Assembly: GCA_025766275.1 (NCBI GenBank)
Contig: JAFKAC010000013.1
Span: forward strand, 1,302,001 to 1,366,000
Source of the DNA: Lactarius indigo
Taxonomy: Eukaryota > Basidiomycota > Agaricomycetes > Russulales > Russulaceae
DNA: 64,000 nt
Direction of reading: 5' to 3'
The notes beneath the pieces are model-generated. The model was not told the DNA's origin and ran no database searches. It was given only the letters and a program-made list of their open reading frames with translations. A program made the translations under genes and the position numbers. This document shows positions 30,247-39,799 of the stretch, piece by piece. Numbering within the stretch: the stretch's first letter is position 1; every line of letters starts with the position of its first letter.

Positions 30247-32566
30247 ATGTCAACTCTCCAGTCTCTCCCTGATGATGATGAGCCTTTTCTGAACTTTGGC
30301 AACATTGATGATGACAACATCTCTGCATTTCAGTCTTGCGCTGCAAGCTCAGCCTTTTCTGCAACCGCAAATATGCGGTCTCTTGCTACACCTTCCTCCT
30401 CTTCTTCCCAGATCTCTCAACCTTCTGGCATTCCCATTCAAACTATTGCTCAACTGACTCATGATGAGCTCACCCACAACACTGAATTCATGAAATACAT
30501 TGACATGGTCAGCCAGCTTCAAGAACTACTCAACTTGCAGCGAAATTCATCAACCGCGGCAAATGGTAAGTGTTTCCCATCCCTTCCCTCATTCTTTTGT
30601 ACTTATTTTTTTCCTTTCAACATCAGCCACAACCGTTAGCTCAGCCACCACTTCGTCGCTTCACCCAAGCAAGTCCACTTTGCAAATTTCTTCTAGCGCT
30701 GCTGGGCTGCAAGTCCCACTTTCTCCTTCTCAACCAGTCTCCCACCCAGACTGCTACCTGCCATCTGTCATCTGGACCCAAGAGGAGTGCAAGATCAATC
30801 CTGATGTTGGCTGCTCTGCCAGCAACCAGTCCTGACCCCCCATGCAGTGTGCGGTGTGACATGCAGATGGGGCAATGATCACAGAGCTGGAGTGGAAGGT
30901 AATCTGTCAATTGGCAATCATCATTGCTCACACCCACTTGGAACCACTTGGAACTGCTTAAGCATGATCCCCACACCATTGCGGACAAGATGCACAAGAA
31001 GTCTTTCTTCAAGACCAACTTTCCCAGCGAGTGGTATGAGGCTCTCATAGCACTCAAATGTTCAGCTCCTCTCCTCTCACTGTGTGCCTTCAATTGGAAG
31101 GCCGATATAGTCCTCAGTGGTGTGTTGGAATGCCTTAAAAAGTATTCCAGTTCCTCTGTATCTCTTTCCCATCCTTCCACCCCTAGCCTCATCAGATCTT
31201 CCTGCCCCCCTCCTTCCAGCCAACTCAGCAGTTCTTCCCACACCACAGCTTCCCACCCTTCCACTCCATCCAGTATCACATCTTCTTCCTGCCCCTCACA
31301 GCTGTCTCCTCATTGCACCTCATTCAAATCCCCTTGTCCTCAACTCTCTACATCTTCTAGACAGGTACAGTCACCCCAGTTGCCCAAGTCAGTGAGGAAT
31401 GCTGTCCCCAAGGCAAAGCGTAGGTGTGATTCAAGCCCACCACAGCGAAACAGGAAGTGTTCAAGACCCAATGATGGTGCTAGTGGAACATCTGTGGGTT
31501 CCGATGCGGGTGAGTCTGCAGTTTATTTCATGTGCTAATAGCTAACTATCTCTTAGCTCAATGCTGGCCTCCTTCCCCCTGTCCCACCTTCATGTCGTTG
31601 GTCCAATCTGGTGCGGCTTCTCAGCCAGTACAGATTTATCCTTTCCTCTTACCACTGAACTGTCATGACATCCCCCCCACACACACACACCGCATTACTA
31701 CTCACAGACCCTGACCACCAAACCTGCACCCCCCAAGATGTCACGTGCCAAGCAGGACAATGCCATGTCGCATGCGAAGGCTCTGTCAACTCAGACAGCC
31801 AAGGCCAAGGCCAAGCATCTGATGACAATGACGATGACTTCCTCCTCTGACGAGGCTTCCCAGCCACAGTCTGAGTTGCGCTTGGCGACCCCTGTTGAGG
31901 ACCCTGGGTGTGTGAGCCCACGGTGGGGTGCCCAAGTCCAGGTCAGAGTGGTGACTTTGTCGTTTAAGGTATGTATTATTCCATTGCTACTTCTGCTAAT
32001 GATTATCCATTTTCTGTAGGACTCCAATGAACCTGCCCCTCCCAAGACAACACATTCCAGGGCCCCGTCAACACAGGCAGCCAGGGCCAAGGTCAACCAT
32101 CCCATGACAGACGATGACAGCGTGGCTACCCAGTCGCAGTCGAAGCCGTCTTCGGTGACAGTGACCCCTGTTGAGGACCCTGGGGACGAGAGCCCAAAGG
32201 TAGCTTTGTCATCTGAGGTACGTTTCAATTTCATCCACTAAGCTACTGTTTACTTCTAATGGTTATTTTTTCTTTAGGAATTGGGTGACAACTATGGCTT
32301 GCACTCACACCTCCAGGCCCTCCAATGTGACAAGCTTATGCTGTTGGTTGATGAGCACAACATTGAGTCACAGGGCAAACAACCAACAAGAAAGGGTACA
32401 TTGCCCTTTCCTCTTTTCCTTCTCGCACCATTGCTCACCCCATTGTGCAGATCTCATCAGGGCAATTTCAGGAGCGCCAAAGCTGGAACAACCCTCCAAA
32501 GAAGATATCGAGAGCATTGTCAGCAAGGTAAGTCAACTCTTTTCTCAGATATTCAACTATGACTAA
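30247..32566 (+). pseudogene. Unrecognised multi-exon accessory gene of the DNA transposon
   Basis: Start ATG 30247 (MSTLQSLPDDDEPFLNFGNI) in context CAACCATGTC. Introns read from consensus: 30566-30626, 31510-31556, probably 31629-31703, then 31969-32019, 32218-32277 and 32396-32450. Stop TAA 32564-32566. The N-terminus is Ser/Thr/Pro-rich. The central part, KHDPHTIADKMHKKSFF then FPSEWYEALIALKCSAPLLS (near 30966-31080), looks folded. A second Ser/Pro-rich stretch ends in a basic KAKRRCDSSPPQRNRKC. Two adjacent exons are duplicated (TPVEDPG in both). TGA at 30833-30835 and one more near 30857 fit CGA-to-TGA, and there is a frameshift near 30945. I do not recognise the family. An accessory transposition or silencing-related role is only a guess. 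Confidence 0.65.
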
Positions 32567-32726
32567 CTAGGTGTAGCACAAATCGAAGCACAACACCAAG
32601 GCTGCATAGCGGCCATCTTATATATCTCATTCTCTAGGTACTGTCAGAGGCAGGCTGCTTGTTGATCTAAAGAAATATACATGTTTTTTTGCTGTGAGAA
32701 GAACTGATCATATGATTGACCACTGT
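32567..32726. other. Spacer after the accessory gene
   Basis: 160 bp without recognisable features before the TTGACTTT array. Confidence 0.4.
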
Positions 32727-33515
32727 GTGACTTTTTCTTGACTTTGGGTTGACTTTCATTTGACTTTCATTTGACTTTATTTTGACTTTGGGCCAACTTT
32801 TATTTGACTTTTATGTGACTTTTTGTTTGACCTCCAATTGACTTTCAAGTCAATAAGAAGTCAAACAAAGTCAGTCTGTAGTCAATGACTTTGGGCCAAC
32901 TTTTATTTGACTTTTATTTGACTTTTTGTTTGACTTCCAATTGACTTGAAAAGTCAATTGGAAGTCAAACAAAGTCAGCCTGTAGTCAGTGACTTTTGGT
33001 TGACTTTTATGTGACTTTTATTTGACTTTTTGTTTGACTTCAAATTGACTTGAAAGTCAGTTAAAAGTCAAACCTCAGTCAATTCAAAGTCAAAAAAATA
33101 GGACCTCAATCAGCAAAAAGTCAATGAAAAGTCAATGACTTTTTGTTGACTTTTTAATGACTGGAACTTGACTTCTGTAGTCAATTAAAAGTCAAAAAAA
33201 TAGGACCTCAGTCAACAAAAAGTCAGTTACAAGTCAATGACTTACAATGACTTTTCATTGACTTTTCATTGACTTTTTAATGACTAGAATCTCAACTCTC
33301 ATAGTCAGTTCAAAGTCAAAAAAATAGGACCTTAGTCAATGAAAAGTCAACAAAAGGTCATTGACTACCAAGTGACTATATATTGACCTTAGCTTGACTT
33401 TTTCATGACTAAATCCTGACTTTCAAAGTCAAAATAATAGGATGTCAGTCAATGAAAAAGTCAATGACTTTTTATTGACTTTGAGCAGACTTTTGATTGA
33501 CTTTCTTTTTTACTG
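32727..33515. repeat. TTGACTTT/AAAGTCAA subterminal array with right inverted repeat
   Basis: About 790 bp densely packed with TTGACTTT, TGACTTTT and the reverse AAAGTCAA, in alternating blocks that make many inverted pairs (for example around 32930-32965). Longer units recur, such as AAAGTCAAAAAAATAGGACC (33084, 33190, 33314 regions). It ends TTGACTTTCTTTTTTACTG, the inverse of the left end. Probable transposase-binding region. Confidence 0.85.
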
Positions 33516-33516
33516 A

Positions 33517-34173
33517 GTGTCATGAGTCAGACCATCTGTGACTTGATCTGGGTGCTGTGGGTTCAAGGGTTTACTCAAAGTTCAAGAGCACAAGGATTGT
33601 GGACTTGACAAGGCAAGTGAGAGGGAAACAACTAGGCCTGAGATTCAGACTAAGAGTAGACAAGCTTTGGACTACTCTACTATGCTCTTTAAGTACTCAT
33701 ACAAACTGTTATTTTTGTGACTATTTTCTGGGAACCATAAGACAAACAATGAGTTGGCATAGACTGATGTGGCACTTGTGAGCTGGCCTTCCTCTTGCTG
33801 GCCATTGATCCAACATGTCATGTGATGCATGATGTCATGGGGTGTGACAACTCCCTTGGACAGGGTAGGAATTTTACCTCCCACTGCCCTGAGACAGTGC
33901 TTTCCAGAGGTGGGTAGCAATGCACCTAGATCTTGTGCCCCATTGCAGTGCCCAGAGAGCACTGAGAAGGCTGTATTTCATTGCAGGAGGTGCAATCAAA
34001 TTTCTAAGCCCACAACAGAGATCAGACAAATAATGAGTGTCACCTAGGCAGGAAGGAACTCTCACCATGTCAATCAGATGGTGCATTGATAAAAGACTTG
34101 AAAAACTTGAGAGTTGTGGATGCCAGGTGGGAATGAGGGGCAATAAATACATCCACCACAAACAACCAGATGG
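33517..34173. other. Unclassified sequence
   Basis: 657 bp between the DNA transposon and the Ty3-C LTR at 34174. TGTCATGAG (33518) and GGGTGTGACA (33840-33849) look like LTR-H-type ends bounding 332 bp, but their flanks (CTGAG, ACTCC) do not match. The remainder shows no coding, repeat or RNA signal that I can support. Confidence 0.4.
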
Positions 34174-34671
34174 TGTTATGGTATGGATGTTTAGTATGAC
34201 TCATGACCAGTTATGACTATGGTTCAACTCAGTATTAGTCATGGACTCTTACATTGCATCAGTCAGCACAGTAGTTCACATGTGATTGTGACTCATGTAT
34301 GACTCATTCCTAGGATAGCTGTACTAGGGTTTGAGCTAGTTACACTATTGGTTACTTACTGTTCAAGCAGCACTTTAAAGCCTGTGTGTATCTGTATAAG
34401 TAGTAGTTGTAGAAGACCAAGAGTCCCCATCTTGGTCTTCTTCAATTCACCATCTGATTTGTCTTTCATCTGCCTTAGCCTTGGGCTAAGTGTGCCTCCA
34501 CTTTGACTTACCAAGGGTTGAGCCTCTTATTCATCTTTGCTGCAGTTGTGAGCTATTAAGCCCCCATTCAGCTAACGTTGGGTTGACACATGGTCTCCAT
34601 TCATCTGTCATTTGCTAAGTCATCTACACTGTCATGAGTCCAAGTTGGACTAACACCTGTGGAGCATAACA
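34174..34671 (+). repeat. Ty3-C copy 3, 5' LTR
   Basis: 498 bp, TGTTATGGTA to GCATAACA. TATA-like GTATAAGTAG at 34395 precedes CATCTTGGTCTTCTTC by about 34 nt. Confidence 0.92.
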
Positions 34672-34673
34672 TT

Positions 34674-34684
34674 AAGACCAAGAT
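34674..34684 (+). promoter_or_regulatory. Ty3-C copy 3 self-priming PBS
   Basis: AAGACCAAGAT, 2 nt after the LTR, complementary to ATCTTGGTCTT in the LTR R region. Confidence 0.7.
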
Positions 34685-34692
34685 CCTTCATC

Positions 34693-36628
34693 ATGGCATA
34701 TTTGACCAGAGAACAGTGGATGTCATTCTGTCCTTATTCCCTTGAATGACAAGGAGATCATAATGTTCCAACAAGATTCCTGGGAGCTGCCCAGTGGAGA
34801 GAATGAGGAGAAGATACTGGATATTTTGTAGAGTTTAACAGTCCCAACCATTTCCAACCCATTGAGTTCAATTTCAATCACCTTTGCTGGACCAAGGTTA
34901 TGTGGAATCCCATAGACCATCAGTGGGATATTGTACACCCAGCAGGAAGAAACTACAACTGCAACATTGACACCCATGAGCTTAATAGCTGCACCAACTA
35001 TGGTCCTATCAACAGACAAGCACAAGAGCACACAGACGAAGGAATTAGCGGAGAAGAAGCATATGAAAGCCAAGAATCTCCTAATAGGGGGAATACACCA
35101 GAAGACACCAGTTTGGGAGCTATTGGTGACCATATTATACAGTGAACTGAGTCACTCACTATCCATCAACCCAAATCAGAAGGAATTCACATCCATAGTC
35201 CAGCTGTCGCAATGGCTACTGCAACTATTACATAAGACAATATACAACTAGCTGCTGATACCATAGATCAGTTGGCTTGAGAAGAGCAACAGTGTATCAC
35301 ACAAGAAGCGCAGGCCATATTGGCCCCCATCAACCCTCAAACTGGAAACTGAATGAGTGATGATAACATTACTATACATTGTGCCATTGGACCAGACGTA
35401 CCAGACCTGCCTAGTGGCAGAGGAGGACCTCCTGGAAGACTACCAGGGGAAGGACCACCCCCATGAGATAGAGGATTTGGGGGAATCCCTGGAGGACCAC
35501 CAGGAGGTGGAGGAATACCAGGTGCAGGTTTCATTGCTCTTCCCCAAAATAAGAAATTAAGCTGGTGAAGCACCCACAGTATTTGATGGAGAACACGCTA
35601 AGGTAGAAGCATTCCTTTTGCAATGGCATGTCTATTGGGGCATGATCACTGATGAAGGCATTATGGCAACACCATTCTGAAGAGCACTATTATTCCTCTC
35701 CTTTATCAAAGGCATCAACATTAGTGAATGGGTATTGGCCATGCTCACATGGCTCAACAGCCAAATACAAGCTGGAATACCTCAAACAAGTGAAGGATTG
35801 TGGAACAAAGTCATGAGAAGCTTTATGCAACACTTCAAGAACACTATGGAACAGGAACAGGCTCAATACGAGCTTAAAAAGGGGGTCAAAATGATTGGGG
35901 GCAATCTAGATGAGTATTGTACCCTGTTTAAGCAGCTAGTATGCTGCACTCAGTATTGAATTGACAACCCCCAGACCCTGGATTTATTTGCAAGTGGATT
36001 GCCAAAAGACCTATACTTGAAGGTCTATACCCTTGACTCCCCTTGAAATTACCAACAATGGAAAGAGGCCACCACCACTTGCCAACAGCAATATATGCAT
36101 CTCAAGGCAATGCTCGATTGTGGAGCACCACAAAAACAAGAGTGACCCCAACGACAACACCAATGGCAGGGACCACTGGGCAGCTCCTGGCAGCCATGCA
36201 ACCTATCATATTGCAATCCTAATGCCATGGACACATTGGCAGACTGCATTTGAGGGTGATTAGTGGGAGCTGAGGATATACTTGCCCCATGTCCCCCATA
36301 CTGACCAAGAGGGGGATTCTTACAATGAGGAGGAGGCCAGGGTAACCAAAGGCCAGTCACGTGTTATAACTGTGGAAAGGACAGACACATGGCTTGTGAT
36401 TGTAGACAACCACAAGGAGGTCATCAGCAGCAGCAAGCAACAAGTAGTTGGTATATTGACACTGACTACCATCAACAAGAACCTGAAGTTGCTACACAAG
36501 CAGTTCAAGACACACCACTGCAACAGTGCACCAATGATTGGCTTAATGGAGTGGCCAGAGAATCAGACAACATAAAAGACATTATCCTCCAACAACTGTG
36601 GAAAAAGGAGGGTTTTCAGGACACCTGA
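34693..36628 (+). pseudogene. Ty3-C copy 3 gag
   Basis: Starts ATG 34693, 21 nt after the LTR. Recognisable pieces: MWNPIDHQWDIVHPAGRNYN (34900-34960), EEDLLEDYQGKDHPHE in the Pro/Gly-rich zone (out of frame), MLTWLNSQIQAGIPQTSEGL (35740-35800), and knuckle CYNCGKDRHMACDC (near 36362-36403). It ends at TGA 36626-36628 just after GGGTTTT (36611-36617). Multiple TGA stops where better copies have Arg or Trp. Confidence 0.85.
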
Positions 36629-37404
36629 ACCCATTGGCCTGGGTGAGGGCAGTTAATTGTAACAGTGTAATCATGACTCGCTACCGTTCTATGAGAGTTC
36701 CAGTATTGATTTGCACCAGATATGCAATGGCCAACATATGAGCATTAGTTGTCTCAGGAGCAACACACTGCTTCATGAGACCCTCCTTTGTTAAAAGGAT
36801 GGGATTTGGGACCAAACCACTCAACAACCCAAAGAAAATTTGGAATATTGACAACATGAAGAATAAAGCTGGGAGTATCACTCATTATGTCGATATTGAT
36901 GTGCAAACTAAAGGCATCAATAAGGAAATGTGCTTCCTCATCACTGACATAGGAAATGAAGACATTGTATTAGGATACCCATGGCTTGCCACATATGACC
37001 CTCAAATTAAATGGTCACATGCCATCATACATGAAGGAATGCTTCCTATTGTCATCCAGTCAGTAAATCCTCAAATCAAATGCATCCAACCAGTTGTTGC
37101 AGCCACTACCATACAGGATGACGACTATGAAGTCATACATTCCTGTGTCATCACTGATGAACAACAAAAACAATTTGAAGAAGGCTGCTGAATCAGGGCA
37201 ACAGCCACTGATCTTGCCATAGCCACTCAACAATACACCACCAAGGCAGAATTGCCTGCCAAATATCAGGAATTTGCATGACTCTTTAGTGAAGAAGCCT
37301 CAGACAGATTCCCTCCCAGCTGGCCCTGGGATCATGCTATTGAGTCCAAACCTGGAATGGCTGACGCCATTGACTACAAAATATATCCTATGACTCAAGA
37401 AGAG
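36540..37404 (+). pseudogene. Ty3-C copy 3 protease and RT start
   Basis: Pol frame after the -1 slip. Protease LVVSGATHCF at 36747-36776 has lost the catalytic Asp (LVDSG in other copies). An open block of 138 codons (36775-37191) holds DIVLGYPWLATYDPQ. TGA at 37189-37191 replaces Arg of the GCRIRATATDL motif. It ends with IDYKIYPMTQEE at the junction to Ty3-E. Confidence 0.87.
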
Positions 37405-38240
37405 GTTCTCCTGATCTCCATTGTGGATGCAAATGTTGTTATACCCCCATCAAATGTTGAGTTTAGTGTAAATATGCACATTACTGAGGTCATAGATGAG
37501 GTCTTGAATGAGTGGAAGTGGGTATTGATTTCGAATTGTATGGCAATTGATGCTGTGATAATCCTGTACAAGGTGTAGTTTTCCATCCTTCTTTTTAACA
37601 AAGAAGAAGAATGATGTGTATGGAAGCTCTACTGCCTGGCTGTTCTGTTGCGCTTGAATTGCGAGTTTGGTGGATGTAGTGGCCTGGAGATAACTGTCCT
37701 TGTCGAGCTCCTCAAGAATGTCTTCCTTAGCTTCTTTGGTGAGTGCTGCTGCAATGACAGTGTCTGCAGAAAGACTTTCCTTCGTCCAGATGACTACTGG
37801 CATCATCCCCTCATGTATTATGGTGTCTCTCCAATTAATAGTTGGTTTGTAGGTTGCTAACCATGGATATCCAAGGACAAGTTCTTCACTCCCCAGATTG
37901 GTGATGAGGAACCTCATGATCCTATGGACTCCTTTTGTTTGTACATCTAGGTCTGTGAAATGAGTGATCAACCCAGCTTTTTTTTCTGTGTTGTTAATAT
38001 TCCATATTTTATGCACTTTGTCTAGGAGTTGGGCTCTGATGCCCATCTTTCATGTGAATTTTGGGCTCATGACGTTGTTGGTGGCTCCAGAGTCCACCAA
38101 AGCTTTGACATCGGCCATATGGTATTTTGTGCGAATTGACACTGGAATTTGAAGAGATCAAAAGCGAGTTGTGATTACAGAATTACAGTTAAATGCCCTC
38201 ACCCAGGCCAATGGGTTCAGGTGCTCTGAAAACCCTCTTT
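37405..38240 (-). pseudogene. Ty3-E protease-RT fragment with internal deletion
   Basis: 198 open codons at 37450-38046: protease LVDSGAT near 38085-38105, ELVLGYPWLATYKPT, then LAIQAQQNSQAVELPYTSFF runs directly into FFFVKKKDGKLHLVQ. Compared with Ty3-D, about 90 residues between the protease linker and RT (the EYKQF to SPYA segment) are deleted in frame. The RT ends at HNGDQEN. The frameshift heptamer is kept near 38227. Confidence 0.85.
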
Positions 38241-38490
38241 CCCCCATAGATGCTGCAATATCAGGTCTTTCACCTTATCTGGGGCATTGGCCACTCACAT
38301 AAGCCATTTTTTGGCTCACTCTTCTGCTGTTTTGCTAGTTGAGGCAGCTTAAATGTGCACCGATGGCGCTTCTTGCATATAATAGTTGGTCTCTGCTCCC
38401 CTGACATTGCTAGTCAAGGAAGTGGGTCCATTAGGCTGCCACTGTCAGGGCTGTCATGGATATGGGCGATTCTGTGAGAGATGTCCCAGG
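38241..38490 (-). pseudogene. Ty3-E gag C-terminal piece
   Basis: Reads DLILQHLWGK-like sequence near 38245-38275 and a decayed knuckle GHLSQNRPY near 38460-38480 (last Cys changed to Arg). It is continuous with the gag at 61827-63531 if the solo LTR is removed. Confidence 0.75.
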
Positions 38491-38637
38491 TGTAACACCA
38501 TCACAATGTTAGCTTGACTTGAGCTTTACTAAGGTGACCAGAGGGACTTAGCGGATGGATCACGCTTAACAGCATATGGCACAAAGGCAGATGTAGACAC
38601 TTGCAAGTGCTACACTCAAAGGCAGTCTTGCTATACT

Positions 38638-39163
38638 TGATGAACAGCACACATAAAGATCATACTCACAGTGGACTAGAAGACTGTGGTGAGATATGAA
38701 AGGTGGCTGGAAGCAGAGGTGTACAGGGTGAGTTGCAGGTGAAGCAAAGAAGTCTGGCACACAGCAGAGTGAGAACTGATGTGGACCAGGGCATACAGAG
38801 TACTCTACTTATACTACAAGGGTAGTAACATAGAGTCACAGAATACAAGGAGTGTTGTTCTACATACAGGACAAAAGGAGTGTACCAAAGGAGAACGAGG
38901 CGACTAGAACAAAGAAAGTCCAGACAAGGATGATATCATAGTGACATCATAATAAAGATAAGAACTAGAAAGGAACAAAGGACAGAGTACAATGAAGTGT
39001 CTGGATTGTTCTACATGATGTCATACATGACGCAATGATAAGCGCTAGATTGTACAGATCAAATCTATGTAATCTACAAGTCCAATTAATCTAATCTAAA
39101 GCAGTCCATGCTGCAAGTCCAGTCCATACAAGCTGCTAAGTGTGCAAGGGTCACTTATCAACA
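38638..39163 (-). mobile_element. Copia-A solo LTR in LTR-E
   Basis: 526 bp, TGATGAACAG to ATCAACA. Flanks ATACT (38633-38637) and GTATT (39164-39168) fit a decayed GTACT target duplication, each with one transition. Short form. Confidence 0.88.
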
Positions 39164-39274
39164 GTATTTGCAGCAGTACCAGGCAACTCACATACTCAAA
39201 TAAGACAAGAAGGAAGAAAACACAAGTGACAATTGAAGAAGACTAAGATGGTGTATCTTGGTCTTCACTCTATG

Positions 39275-39780
39275 TGTTACGTTTTGACTTGTGGACCCTT
39301 ATGGTACCGGTTGTGATTACGGCTGTAAGGTATATTAGTCGCGGACTTAGGCGTTTATGATGTAGCACAATAGGTGATTGCACACGATAGCGGATTGGTG
39401 ACTCGATACTATTACACCTACTAGTAGTATTAGGGTTTGCTCGACTTTTGCAATACGTTGGACGCTACGATACTGTGACTCATAGCAGCGCTTGTAAGCC
39501 TGCTTGACTTGTATTTAAGATAGGTCATAAAGACCAAGATACACCATCTTGGTCTTCTTGAATCGTCACTTGTCTCCTATTGTTGTCTGCTTCCCTTCTC
39601 ATCTCTATTTCATCTCCATCTCATCGTCTATTAACTTTGCAAGAGCGAGCGAGTCTTGCCGGTGTACCTTCGCATATTCACTAAGGCAAGAGCACGGACC
39701 TTCATGTCGTCGTTGCTATTCGCTAAGTTGTTATCGCCTCCTACGAGCTCAAGTCAAGCTAACATTGTGACAACGTTACA
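39275..39780 (+). repeat. Ty3-D 5' LTR
   Basis: 506 bp, TGTTACGTTT to AACGTTACA. TATTTAAG at 39512-39519 lies 34 nt upstream of ATCTTGGTCTT (39546-39556). The upstream AAGACCAAGAT makes a perfect 11-bp inverted repeat with it around ACACC. Confidence 0.95.
39546..39556 (+). promoter_or_regulatory. Putative Ty3-D transcript start and self-primer
   Basis: ATCTTGGTCTT, 34 nt downstream of TATTTAAG and complementary to the PBS at 39783-39793. If transcription starts here, the RNA 5' end could fold back and prime minus-strand synthesis, as known for Tf1. Confidence 0.6.
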
Positions 39781-39782
39781 TT

Positions 39783-39793
39783 AAGACCAAGAT
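39783..39793 (+). promoter_or_regulatory. Ty3-D self-priming PBS
   Basis: AAGACCAAGAT, 2 nt after the 5' LTR. It matches no tRNA 3' end that I know and is complementary to 39546-39556. Confidence 0.7.
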
Positions 39794-39799
39794 ATCATC

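Larger units (their letters stand above)
23349..33515. mobile_element. tnp2 (Plavaka-like) DNA transposon with two divergent genes
   Basis: About 10.2 kb (7.7 kb without LTR insertions and their target duplications) bounded by an inverted repeat CAGTAAAAAAGGAAGTCAA / CAGTAAAAAAGAAAGTCAA. It holds a minus-strand tnp2-type DDE transposase gene and a plus-strand multi-exon gene, transcribed away from a shared roughly 310-bp spacer (29936-30246). Subterminal arrays of AGTCAA/TTGACTTT lie at both ends, much longer on the right. Insertions: 25311-26638, 27865-28421, 28848-29416. No TSD is visible at the ends. The superfamily call rests on the transposase; end sequence alone would not give it. Confidence 0.82.
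34174..37404 (+). mobile_element. Ty3-C copy 3, 5' half
   Basis: Plus-strand element with 5' LTR 34174-34671, PBS, gag, protease and the first RT residues, then an abrupt junction at 37404/37405 with minus-strand Ty3-E RT. CpG-depleted with many stops. There is no 3' half or 3' LTR in the window. The left flank is GATGG; no partner TSD is available. Confidence 0.9.

Noticed and set aside
24382..32566. Host genes between the retrotransposons
   Set aside because: Both genes lie inside one pair of inverted repeats, and one is a transposase; no frame elsewhere resembles a host gene.
32727..33515. CRISPR-like or satellite array
   Set aside because: Motifs are short, irregularly spaced and in both orientations, and they end in the transposon inverted repeat; subterminal array fits better.
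23348..33517. KDZ-type assignment for the DNA transposon
   Set aside because: KDZ hallmarks were not recognised, whereas the STDG, PLDPFHL and VERAIGEIG blocks resemble tnp2/Plavaka proteins; still to be tested by profile search.
33518..33849. LTR-H type solo LTR (TGTCATGAG to GTGTGACA)
   Set aside because: Flanks CTGAG and ACTCC do not match and the interior shows no convincing similarity to LTR-H.
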